This document shows positions 19,509-30,900 of a stretch of 64,000 bases of DNA, in pieces; the first letter of the stretch is position 1; each line of letters begins with the position of its first letter. Below the pieces are notes generated by a model. It ran no database searches, had not been told where the DNA came from, and saw nothing but the letters and a program-made list of their open reading frames with translations. The position numbers were made by a program, and so were the translations under genes. Source of the DNA: Archegozetes longisetosus (lineage: Eukaryota; Arthropoda; Arachnida; Sarcoptiformes; Trhypochthoniidae); the NCBI GenBank assembly GCA_018873245.2, contig JAEMBT020000003.1:2685843-2749842 (forward strand), read 5' to 3'.

Positions 19509-20599
19509 ACCTTAAAACAAAACACCTAACGGACATTATTTATTCAAATGTGGACATCTCTAACATATTAATTGAGCGAAAACTCAATATAGGGGTTTTA
19601 ATTATTATTCAATATTCAATTTGTTATTCAAATTATCAATTTTAAAAATAAGACTAAATGATTCAATTAATCACAAAAATCAATATAACATCAAATGTTT
19701 ATTTCAATAATATTAATATCGGTAATCATATTCTACATATGAAGAATGGAAGTCCAAATGTACAGCTAACCCAAAATAGTTTTACATTTATTGATCCCAA
19801 ACTGATGCGTTCTGAGCAAATTTTTAAGGGTTTGCTCACTCATTGATTTACTATTAAACTTAAAATATGAATCATTTGATTTTAAAGTAGTGAACGACCT
19901 AATAATCACTGATAATTAAATGATTTGATACACTTTTTAAGTAAGATAAAGTTCAAAAGCATGTTTCAGCACAACGTAATATCTTAATTATCGCACGTGT
20001 TTGTAGTTAATTAACAAATTCAATAAAATGATGCCAATAACTCCTGAAGCCGGCAGAATATTGATTGTTATCTTGTTTTCCGACCCGATTCTAATGTTCT
20101 ATTAGTTTACATTTGTATCTTTTTTGTATAATTTATTTACGACACGTGAGTCAATAAATATCACTTATAATTATCAGTCGTAAGTGAAGTGTTGATTTTT
20201 ATTCTGAAAATTTTCGTTAACATTTAAACTATAGTTCTCTGACTAAGACTATTCAATATTTATTCTGTCCCTAACAGTTGATCTGTACGCATCTGGGACT
20301 AAAATAAAACTGTTTGGTGGTAGCTGTACTCAACGCTTTTTGCTTTAACACAATGTTCTTTCATGTTTTCGAAGCTTGAAATTTAGTTTGAGAAATTTAT
20401 TCTATTCAATGTAAAAATAATACGATAAATGACAATATTAGCAAAATAAGTCAAATGTTCACAATAAGTTGAAAACTGTTTAGGCAACAGATCTTCATCT
20501 GTTTTGTTTTCATACCTTTACCAATAATCAAGTTTTAATTTATTTTTAACAACTTATTACTATTGTTCAAGTTTTCAATTTTTCTAAAGTATCGTCTGT

Positions 20600-22740
20600 C
20601 TCTCCCTTGGAAACAGCCGGATGATAAGACTTTCCGGAAAACCGCAACTATTAGTTTTATTTCTGAAAAATGTCACATCCGTTCTAATTCCCCAGCTGTT
20701 TAAATTTGTTTTCATAATTTCTATAAAATTTAACTATAATTTAGGTTCCAAATCTATTTCTCAAAATAGATATTTTTCATTTCCTTCTCATAACCGACAA
20801 AAAAGTGCAGAGTAACTATGCATACACAAGTTCTTCGAAATTGAAAATCAATCCTCGCTTACTAAAGCCAAGTAGAAGCTATACTATGAACTGTATGTCA
20901 AAGACTTCTTTTAAATGGATTTTCAAAAGCTTATTCTGAAGTGATTTTCAATAGAAGAACTGTCATAACTTTAGGGATATTGGATTTGAAGGCTTTTGTA
21001 CTTATGTTTTAATTTATTCTTTGCTATATGAACAACTAAAGCAACCAGTTCAATATTATAAATTGCACTTCCGAGCCGATTTTCCTGACTGAGCATTCAA
21101 CTTTATAAATCATTAATTTTAATAGGGCTCTATTGGGCTCTTATACTTGCAGAAACTCTTCTGAATAGTTAAATATTTGAAATGATTATTTTATAAGCCA
21201 AAAAATAACTCAAGTCTATACATGTATCACGTCATTTTTGCATCTGGTTATTATACATCTTGAAAAAACACATCATTATTTATTTAAATCATTCTAAAAT
21301 GATAATATTATTGCCCACTTCTTGTACCTTTGTTATACATTTATAACTAATGTGAATACCAATTCTTTAATTTTTGATAGTGCATCTCTAGATCTGATAA
21401 ATCATTCCTTCCTTAAAACTAGTTGAACCAGCGATCATAATGAGTTGCAGTTATCGAGTAAACAATTTGCTTTGTGTTCAAACTTTTAAACTTCTATTTA
21501 AAGAGCAATTCGTGAGATTCTATTCAGTGATAGAAACTCTGACTTTGTCAAACTTTACTTCAGAGATAAGTCGTTTCATACTATGACCTAAAACTGGAAT
21601 AAATATCTAAGAATAGAGAGATTCTTTGAAGAGTAAATGCAAATGAGAATGGCAAGCAGGCACCACACTTCCATCATACCAGAACTATAATATTTTTCAA
21701 TTATTAAAGTTACGCAGCCTTTCAATGTGTTGTCTAATGACTAGTTGATCTTATTATTTGAAAGTGCCTCCAATCTTATGCATTTTTTAGTCTTAGTTTA
21801 AACTCTACTACTTCCTAACGTCGCAACATCTAGTTCTCCTTCTTTAGTTACGAATTCTGTTCTTTCTCTTATTATCCCTTACATGCTCTAAAATACGATT
21901 TGAAATTAATTATTAATTACTGAATCATATAATTTTAGTTACTTTCAAAGGTGGTTTAATTGCAGAGAACTTGTTGCAAAAATAGTTTAAACTTTAATAG
22001 ATATTAGATTTAAAATAAGGATAGTTTATCCTAAATACTAGGATAATTTAACGATAACTTAAGCAAAATTATGGAAAAAATCAACTCAATTTCATTTCTG
22101 TTCCTACAATAATTCTATTTGACCCGGAAAGATTTTCGTAATCAAAATTAGTTTCACTACTTCTCAATCCATTTAAAATAACTTAAAATTGGGATGTTTT
22201 ATAAAGTACATTTTGTTAAATCGGTAAGTTCTTTTACACCCTGAAGATAAGTATATTTGAGCCAATTTATTAGAAACAATACTTCTTCTCGAGTATTATT
22301 CTGAAATCTAAGAAAATGTTGCGCTTCTTTACTTTTGTAAATCTGTCTGTATTGCCGTCGTAACAACTAATAGATTTTCATTTTTGGCTGTTATGCGCGA
22401 AACACAATTTATCATTGGGTTATTTATAGTCAGATTCTTGGCTTCTCTCACTTGAACTTTTTTCAAAGCTTTTAAAAATATCGTAATTGATATTCTTGAA
22501 CAAGGCTCAAGTTTTGCCCAAGTGTTGCGATGCCGCTAGATTAATTAATAAATTGATAATTGTGTTTATCACTTAAAATCTAGAATAATTATTTTAAAAT
22601 CTTTCACATTATCCTTGATTTGATGTAGCGATTTTGGGCTACTCTTTAATCAGCTGCCGTTCCGCATTTTAAATCAAGTTAGAATGATTCTTTGTTTCAG
22701 AAAGCTTTTAAAAAATCTCAATTTAGTGTTTTTCCACTAT
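20600..22740 (-). pseudogene. Decayed second copy of the cathepsin L-like gene
   Basis: Several exons of the cathepsin at 12404-14706 have degraded counterparts here in the same order and orientation. About 20610-20700 matches the last exon around the NNCG coding part. 21475-21592 matches exon 5, with the identical GATAAGTCGTTTCATA word. 21620-21665 matches the CGSCW exon. 21780-21890 matches the pro/mature exon. 22220-22350 matches the prodomain exon, and 22620-22680 loosely matches exon 1. By-eye identity is about 65-75%, and the reading frames are destroyed. The exon containing the catalytic His was not found. This is a duplicated, multi-exon pseudogene rather than a retrocopy, because exon spacing is kept with introns. 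It lacks the 504-bp MITE, so that insertion came after the duplication or only into the live gene. Confidence 0.75.
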
Positions 22741-23455
22741 AACTAGCCTTCAAAATAATGAAATGCTAAGTTTAACTCGCAATTTGCGAAGTAATACTCA
22801 TTAAAACGCAAATAAAATATTTGAAGGATTTAATCTCGAGAAGAAAACGCTAATGTACTTTATCCATTTCAACAATCAACATAGAGTTTCTTAATTGAAG
22901 TTTCAAGGTTTTTGTCGTCAATTACTTTCAATTAGAAGAATTAATAGTCAATTCTGCAGATATATATTCTCAAATAGAAGAAAGTTTAAATACTAAGCCT
23001 CAAAATGATTGAAGTGTATGGTACTGCCTAACTTGATTAGATTATTTTCAAGTTATGACCATTTCCTTTTTAAGTTGATTCTTGCCTTCCAAGGTCATTC
23101 TTAACAAACATTGTCTCTTGCGCAACAATACAAAACTTTGAAGTATCTATCAATACAATTGAAAATAGGTTTTATTATTGTGAGTACATGTATAAGGAAC
23201 TATTAAATCAGTTTTACTTGTGAAAAATATTCAACTTTAATTTATAGAATAGATGTTTTCAACTCTCATGCTAACAGTTAAACTTTAGGGTTAGTTTTTA
23301 GAATGATATAACGGTTTATTCAAAATTTTATTTCAGTTTTTTCTAACTTTTCTCTCAAAAATTTCTATAAATGTAGTCTAGGATGAAATTAATCAATGTT
23401 GTATATTCTATAAAGGAATGAATTCAAACAATAGGTGATTTAATTTCAGCAACCG
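22741..23455. other. Spacer between the two pseudogenes
   Basis: AT-rich; no gene or recognisable repeat end. It may be decayed flanking sequence of the duplicated block. Confidence 0.4.
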
Positions 23456-23877
23456 AAGAAGAAACGTAGCGATTATTCCATGTAATACAAGAGATACGAT
23501 CATTGCTCCAATATCTGCTCCAAATCATACTCACTCGACAAATTGAGCAATTAATTTCTTGTGTAGTTGTCCTCAACAACCACGTGGAGCAACAAGTTAT
23601 CCTAATATAATGTCAATGAAGCCATGTCTCTGATTGCAATCGAAGAAACCACAGCAAGAGATTCGATGTTCGATTGTTTCATATATTCACCGACTTCCCC
23701 GCTGTCTTCAAAGTCTTCTTGATATGCTACTTGTTTTGAATATGATCCCAAGAAGGATTCTTACCCTTCGAGTTCTCCATCTGGTAGAACCGCGACCCAC
23801 AAGAAGAGGTCCCAAATGGGTACTATATTCAGTTATCTCGTACGAGTCCTTTACTCCCACCGAATAATTCGATGACA
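23456..23877 (+). pseudogene. Inverted, internally deleted copy of the Ser/Tyr/Pro-rich gene
   Basis: Nucleotide similarity to the gene at 15513-16421 is clear but in opposite orientation: TATCTGCTCCAAATCA, GAGATTCGATGTTCG and GATCCCAAGAAGG-type stretches keep their order. The copy jumps from the coding part of the SPSSPSGS region straight to the C-terminal ...EPRPTRRGPKW, then VLYSVISYESFTPTE and stop, so about 480 bp of the parental middle is missing. Earlier parts contain stops and shifts. Similarity continues past the stop codon (CTATCCACAAGT), which indicates a genomic duplication rather than a retrocopy. Together with the cathepsin pseudogene at 20.6-22.7 kb it represents a duplicated two-gene block with an inversion. 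Confidence 0.85.
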
Positions 23878-24600
23878 TGAATATTCAATTCGATATTAAC
23901 TATGAATTAGATTGTATGAAGTTAGTCATCTATCCACAAGTAATAGGCATTAATTTCAATAGTTGGTATTTATTTTTGTAATAACTTTTTTATTTGTTAA
24001 TCAAATTTAATATAAGGTATATGAAACTACAGCTAAATGGTGGCAGTTTAGTTATATGTCCATATAGTAACCATTTTTTATACGAGGATAAACACGAAGA
24101 AGAAATGCAGAATACACTCTTAGTCAATCGTCATTATAGTTACTCATTATTTGAATAAGTATCTATAATGAACAAGTTCAGATTATATTCGAATAACATA
24201 CAAAATACAAAACAAATACTAACTATTAATATTAAACACCCTCTATTTAATGTTTAAGTACATTAAAGCTCTTAAAATTTGAATAATTGCAACACAAACT
24301 TAAACCTTTTCTTCTGAAGAAAGTCTCAATTTGAACTATAAACTTCAAAAGATGTTTTAATTTTTATCTATTTTACAATAGTATCGACTTGATTTAACAG
24401 CAGTTAAATTAATTAAAAAATGCAACAAAATATTTAGTGTTACTCTTTCTTGAGATAGAAAAACGTTAGTTTTATTAGCATTCATCATAAAATATGAATT
24501 AATCTTACATAAAGTGTACGAAAAAAATAAATAAATGAAGAATACAAAGAAAACTATCAAATTATAAGAAATGATTAGATTCTACTTTAAAATAAATAAG
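23878..24600. other. Intergenic, 3' flank of the zinc-finger gene
   Basis: AT-rich. The right part is the likely 3' untranslated region of the zinc-finger gene (minus strand). At 24028 a TA followed by CAGCTAAATGGTGGCAG looks like a lone Tc1-type end, with no partner found. Confidence 0.4.
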
Positions 24601-26934
24601 TCATTTAATATTTTCAGAAACAGAACTGATAGAACAAACAATTGCCTTTCCGGGGTGCGACCGATCGCAATGATCTCGAAATAGTTTTCTATTTGGAAAC
24701 GATTTTTGGCAATGAACGCAACGAACGTTGTTAGCTGTAGGCATTGATTGTCCAGTATTGCCATTTAATAATGAAACTGAATGATTATTTACATTCGAAC
24801 TCGTATTATCTGAATTTGCTTTTGGTGGCAAATTAACAACTCTTCTCCCTTCAAGACGAATGTGCTGTGTTCTCTGAAATAACAAATAATACAAAGTGTT
24901 AACTAATTATATAACTTATCATGACTTGTTCAAACTTACAACTTGTGATGAGATGGCATTCAACTGTTCGCTAATCAGATCATTATTAACAGGTATCAAA
25001 CTAGTATTAGGTTCTTGTTGTAATCTCGACATTAATAAACTTGTGTCTAATTTGCTCTTCTTTTCAGAAACTCTTTTTCGATGAACTGAATCTCCGATCA
25101 TCTTTTCGAGTTTAGGTATAACTAATGTTTTGGGAAAGTTTTTGCATAACTGATACATCGATGCATTTTCAATCTTATGCTCTTTGATGTGGTTCATAGC
25201 CATTGTGTCCAAGTTCGGAACTCTGACTGATTTGCCATTTCTTTTGCAAGTGATACATTCATAGGGAAAGTAAACCAAATGTTGATGAATGTGGACACTA
25301 AAGGAGACGTCGTTGTGCTCAGCACATGGCATAGAACCAGCCGGAATCTCATTGCCAATCAATTTGACGCAAACCGGACAATTGTAGCTACAAGAACAGG
25401 GTATCACTTTCTTTATAGCTTTGCGATAATCAAACTGAGATTCGAGAAACTCATTGACCCATTTCATCAGGATCTGGTCTTCGCTTATTTCATAGTCAAC
25501 ATTGGTTTGTGTCGAGTGAATCGACTGGTGATGAGTCATGAGGTGATCAACATTTGAGAATTTAGAGCCACATATTTTGCACATGACTGGCAAATAGTCG
25601 AGATGTTCGCCGTAATGAGAGTAGGCATCAGTTTTCGAAAAGTATTTCACTTGTGGACAAAATATGCAGAAATATGAATCTTCTTCAGTGTTGTAAGAGA
25701 CACTTTTGTCGAACAGCGAATGAGGCGATACGTTAACCACAATATCGCTATCATTTGAATTATTATTGCACTCATTAACAGCCGTGTCGTTATCATCGAT
25801 TACTATTAAATCAATTTCTTTCTTATCGTTATCTTTGATGCTGTTGTTTAGCTCCAAGACTTTAGCCGAATCGATCATATCAGAGAAAATCATGTTTAAA
25901 CCAAGCGAACTATCATTTAATTCCATTAGATCCAGACTATTGTTGTTGAACTTTTCTTGAGGTAAAAACTGTTTTGATTTCTTGATGGGACGCCTTTCGT
26001 ATTGCATAGAAATGCCATATTGTGTCAAATAATCCTCAATAAACTCATCCAATTTTGGGATGGAAATAGTCTTCTGAAATACGTGCCAACGGGTCTCGTC
26101 GTCGTCGATTTCTGGATGTTTTTGTTTGATATGACTGTGAGCTTTGCTCTCAAAATAAGCCACAAAGAATTCTTGTCCACTTTCCTTACACTTCAAGCAC
26201 TCGTACGGCAAATAACACAAATGTCTGTGTAGGTGATCTATTCTTCTATTAATAGTACACCTTCGCGGACGATTACCATCTATTTCTTCGCGACTAAACA
26301 CACGATCACATACTGGGCACTGCTCTCGAGGTGGAAAGGCTTTAACAATAGTCGCCTGTGAGTAAAGAAAGGATGAAATCCATTTATCGATAATTGGTTG
26401 CTCTTTCTTCTTATATCTTCCTTTCACTGCATCGGGATGTGTTTCTCTATGATGTGTGAGAAACGATTGCAAATCAGTCAGTCCTTCACCACATGTCAAA
26501 CACATGATTGGGTAATAATCAACGTGACTCTGGTAATGATGATATGCTACCTCCTTAGTAGGCAACTTTTCGGTACAAAATACACAAAAGTATTCAACAC
26601 CTTTCATTTCTATACTAATATTGGGCGTTATATCCATTTCTTCGTCTTCCATCATGTCTCTGAACTGCTGGGCTAAATAGTTCATCGTTTCGGGGACTGG
26701 TTTTGATGCGATTGGTTGTGCGGATTTGAATCCAATAGCTTTCGGGCAATCATTGACAGGTCTCTTAATTATGATTTGATCGCCACTAATCAAATTATTC
26801 AATTTGGGCTTAATCGAGGCATTTATCGCTGAACTGCCACAAGTCTTAGTGATTGGCATAAACTTTAGTTCAACTTTTGCTGGCTTTTGATCTGTAATTC
26901 CACTTTCTTCTCATTATTGCTATTACCATTATTA

Positions 26935-26996
<62 letters not shown>

Positions 26997-27923
26997 TGGT
27001 TTCTTATCAATAGTCAAAATTATACTTTGCTTATCACTAACAATAGTTGTATTCTTGTTATCATTCATTTTGATCGCCTTCTCGTTCTTATTGCTATCAT
27101 TCGCAACGATTATTTGAGTTTCAATTTTCGGTTTTTTAGGTTTCGATTCGCAAACGATTTCTTTGACTCTGACTTTACTGTCAATTTTAGTATTTTTTGA
27201 AGCTTTGGGAGCACTGTTCAAAGGGCTAGTAGTAGTTGAGTCAAATTTGAGCTTATTTTTAAACCCAAATTCAATAAAACTCTCCAGTTTTCTAATCTTA
27301 ACCGATTTGACCAAACTATCAAAATTATCAGTTTTGAGGACAATCGCATGACTGTCTTTGATATGTCTGGTGATTTCGCTAGTGTCGCACTTCTTGTGAT
27401 ATCGACCAACTTTTTCACACTTAAGACATTCAAACGGATAATACCTGAGATGACTGCAAGCGTGGCGCCATTCATTAGCCGCAGACTGATTATTAGACCA
27501 ACGAAAGTCTCCGTAACTAAAGTCAATGTTATTATAACTGCAAAGTCTTAGAAACGACTCACAAACTGGGCATCCGGTAAACAATTTCAAACTATTTAAC
27601 ATTTCCCTGAACGACTTATCGATCAATTCGTTCTGATATGACAGAAACCTTTCGATCCACATCTCAATCAGACCATCTTCCGAACTAATTATCTCGTTAT
27701 CTTCTGTCTGGTCGTGGTCTATATCGCACTTCTTATTGTTGTTACGAAATTGTTGCTCAATATTATTATCACAATTAATGCAGTAAAAAGTTATTTTCAT
27801 GTGTCGTTTGTAGTGATTGTACGCTTCATTAATTGTCTCAAAATTAGGACAATTTTCGCAAAATATGCAAAAATAATTCGATACCTTTTTATCCATTTCT
27901 CGGTTTTGATCAAAAAGCTTCAA
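24601..27923 (-). CDS. Multi-repeat C2H2-type zinc-finger protein
   Basis: Two long frames that appear separate (27923-26865 and 26859-24919) become one if an intron at 26892-27025 is removed (donor GTATAA, acceptor TTACAG). Exons 27026-27923, 24940-26891 and 24601-24873 then total 3123 nt, an exact 1040-residue frame. The protein contains three large repeats of about 220-260 residues. Each starts with a C..C finger of the type YFC(I/V)FC...H(H/Y)...H, followed by a C..C...H...H finger, a W(I/V)..FL segment, a CP(V)C finger and a YPFEC..CK...H...H finger. The last exon adds a classical finger (CVHCQKSFPNRKLFRDHCDRSH). It is probably a nuclear DNA-binding protein, but I cannot name an orthologue. 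The start could be Met1 or Met10. Confidence 0.8.
26930..26996. repeat. (ATT/AAT)n microsatellite
   Basis: An almost pure ATT trinucleotide array. If read through on the minus strand it would encode about 23 consecutive Asn. In my gene model it lies inside the 134-nt intron at 26892-27025 and is therefore not translated. Confidence 0.9.
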
Positions 27924-30900
27924 AAGTTGATCTCAATTGAAATATGAATTATTTATTTATTGTTATGAAAAGCCAAGATTATTTAATCAAACTTTTATCC
28001 ATTGTTTAACTATTGATTAACATATTCAAATAGATACGAATAAATATATAAAACTAATAATTTCAGATAAGTGTTTCACACTAAATATGAAAACTTAGTT
28101 ATCAACTCGAGGTATCAAAAGATGAAAAGTTAGAAACTTTTAGTATGAAAAAATAACAAACTTGAACAACATTAGAGTAGAAGTACGAGTGAGTCGGTAA
28201 AATGTCCACAAAAACAGTTGATAAGCTGTTTATTGACCGCAATGTGGCGTTCAGTGAACAGAGCATTCACTCTGAACCTAACATAAGCCGTGTTTCGCCC
28301 CAACAGAGCATTCGAGTCATTGCAACTAAACATTTCAATTATTCATTTCAATTATTCAGGCTATATCTTGCACTCGACTGATTGCACTGAAAATCTGCTC
28401 ATACAGTGACAATTTATCAAAACCCAAGTTCGAAACTTGATTGAAGTTTGATAAAATTAGCTGTAATTTAGATGTATTGACCGAAATATTAAGAACACAA
28501 ATAGTTTGCGATCGGTTTACACCCTTAGTTGCGAACAGGAATGGAAGCTCTGCTACACAACACGAATCCCATTGCGAAAAACCACAGCTCATGTGCTGCC
28601 TCTACTGCTAGTGTTTGTGCCCCAAAACGGACTTCAATTGAAAACCAGCATTCTTTCCTATCGCTCTCTGCTAGGATTCAATCCTACACTAGATTCTAAA
28701 CTTTTCAGTTTTTAGACCTTGCCTTCAGATAAGTTCAAACTTGAGTCCACTCACAAAACCGGTTCTCTTCTCGAAATTTCGTTTACGATTTAGGCTTGAT
28801 TTATTGATTTTTGCTGAGCGCTTATTCTCAAAAGTTAGCTTATCTTCGCCATAGAGTTAGTCCTCGTTTTAAACATTTTATGCCTAACGACTATTTTATT
28901 ATTCATGGATCGATTGCATCAAACTCTCATTATAAATGCGAATATTAGGAGATTTTTCACTAATAACCACTTCAATTTTGATGTTTAGAATCCAAATATT
29001 GAGTAATAATTTGCATTTGCGTCAAATGACACGACTTTGCAAAAATCTAGATTATGAGCGTAATGTTAGTTCGACGGATTCAATTACGATCTAATATGAG
29101 AATTCAAAAGTTCGATCGTTAAGTTTGGTTACGGGATAGACCAATAGATAGTGGTTTTTATATTGAGAAACGTTTGATTTATTGTTATCCTAAAGCATCC
29201 AGATTTCAGATTTAAGCTCAAACTAAACCAATTAACCAAAACTGTCAAAATTTTCAAAACTTCCTATAAACTTAAATAATTTATTCCTATTCGTCAGTAA
29301 AACAAGTTTTATTTTATTTGACATTTTACGAGAATATGTTTAATATCGATTGAATAAAATATTTCGTGGGAGCAAAATTCAGTTACAGTATATAGAATTG
29401 AATGTACTTAATTCTGATGTCATGACGGAAGAGAAGCCATAATCTAGGGGATCAATTTTGTTGTGCGAGAAAATGATTAAAAATGCGTGCCTGCATTCTT
29501 TACGCACATCTTTTCTATCGATCGAAGCCATTCGAAACCAAACCAGGATTTGAGTCAGTTCTCGACCGTTAATTTAGGCGTTGTTTGTATGCTTTTCCCT
29601 CGAATGAAAACTGTGAGACTTTTGCGCCACTATTTCTATATTGATTTCTGAAAACTGAGCTCATACTTCCTATCTGCGTAGATTTCCTTTAGATTTCTAG
29701 TAGGCATATAAGCCAGAATAACATTCAAAGCTTTTGGCTACACCTTAAGGTCAAAAAATGTCAGTATTTTCTAAACTTCAACGGAAAATCCCTAATCTGC
29801 TAACCTTTGATTTAATCTCCTCTGTAATTGAAAGCATTTTACTAAGTTCTTAGCGGAGGACCTCTTATTGTAAACTTGGTCTTTTCACATACGTTATCGA
29901 TTAATAGTATGAAACAAATAGAGCTTATTTTTAGTCAACGGTAGGGAGGTTTACAATCGATTGGATGCGAGCCATATTTCTTACAGTGCTCTCAATCGAT
30001 ATTCAAGAGTGAGCTCGAGTCAGACGCTGCGAGTATTCATTCAATTTATGGAATGAATTCATTCAATAGGAATCTTGTTAAACAAGAATTAATAGCTTTA
30101 AACACTAAATAATTGGAAGGCCACCAAACCAGTTGAAAACTGAAACCTCTTACACATTGTAACTATATATTTTATTTGCCAAGTAATTTTATTTTATAAC
30201 AAATATTTAATTTTTTCAAGGCATCACAATTTCCCAATATTCTATTGGTTTACTCCAATTTTAACATTATAAGATTATGACCGAAATTTATCAGTAATCA
30301 GATCACGTAAACCTATTTGGCGAATCAAGTTAAACGATAAACTTTGAACCTTTTCGAACGACCATTCTATTTTCGGTAGTACAAACTTGTCCGAAATTTC
30401 TGACATTTCTAACCGTTTAAGTATTTAGATAAACATGCGCTTTTATATCACAGCTTACCATAACTTTGCATTTATACAATTATCCCTTGAGCCTTGAAGA
30501 TAATCTTAGATTAGACTCAGGACTAACTGCTTATAAGTTACGTTCAATTTATACAGCAGAACCTGTTTTCCTTTAGGGAAATAAGAATATGAATCATCAA
30601 GGAAAATTTTTAGAGTTTAATAGTAAACAAATTCTAAATAGACAATTAAATAATTGTCATGCAAATTATTATTGTGTTTGACTAAAAATTGTTTACGCGT
30701 TCCAACAATAATCTCATCCCAATTCATCCGAGTTAAGAGCGCGTCTCCTTCAACTAAACACTTTTAAAACAGTACTTTCAAACCTGCCGTATACTCCTTT
30801 GAGTATAACTTTTCAAACTAAGGCCATAAATGATATGATATTGATGATGGAAAGGATTGTTACTAGTATTGTTGCAGAGCGCCACGACTTACACCAAGTC

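Larger units (their letters stand above)
16784..20326. mobile_element. Tc1-type element carrying a nested mariner
   Basis: The ends are inverted: CAGCTACCGCCAAATA at 16784 and its counterpart (reverse complement CAGCTACCACCAAACAG) ending at 20326, with TA at 16782-16783 and 20327-20328. The left inverted repeat is interrupted after about 17 bp by the mariner at 16803-19305 and resumes at 19308 (GTTTTACTTTTA against GTTTTATTTTAG on the other side), which confirms the nesting. Without the mariner the element is about 1.04 kb and has no recognisable coding region, so it is non-autonomous. Confidence 0.8.

Noticed and set aside
24028-24060. Possible Tc1-type terminus (TACAGCTAAATGGTGG)
   Set aside because: Single end only; the partner inverted repeat was not found, and the match to the 16784-20326 family is limited to a few bases.
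26865-27923. Separate 352-residue zinc-finger protein ending in an Asn run
   Set aside because: Its end lies in what is better explained as an intron; removing it fuses this frame with the next in exact register.
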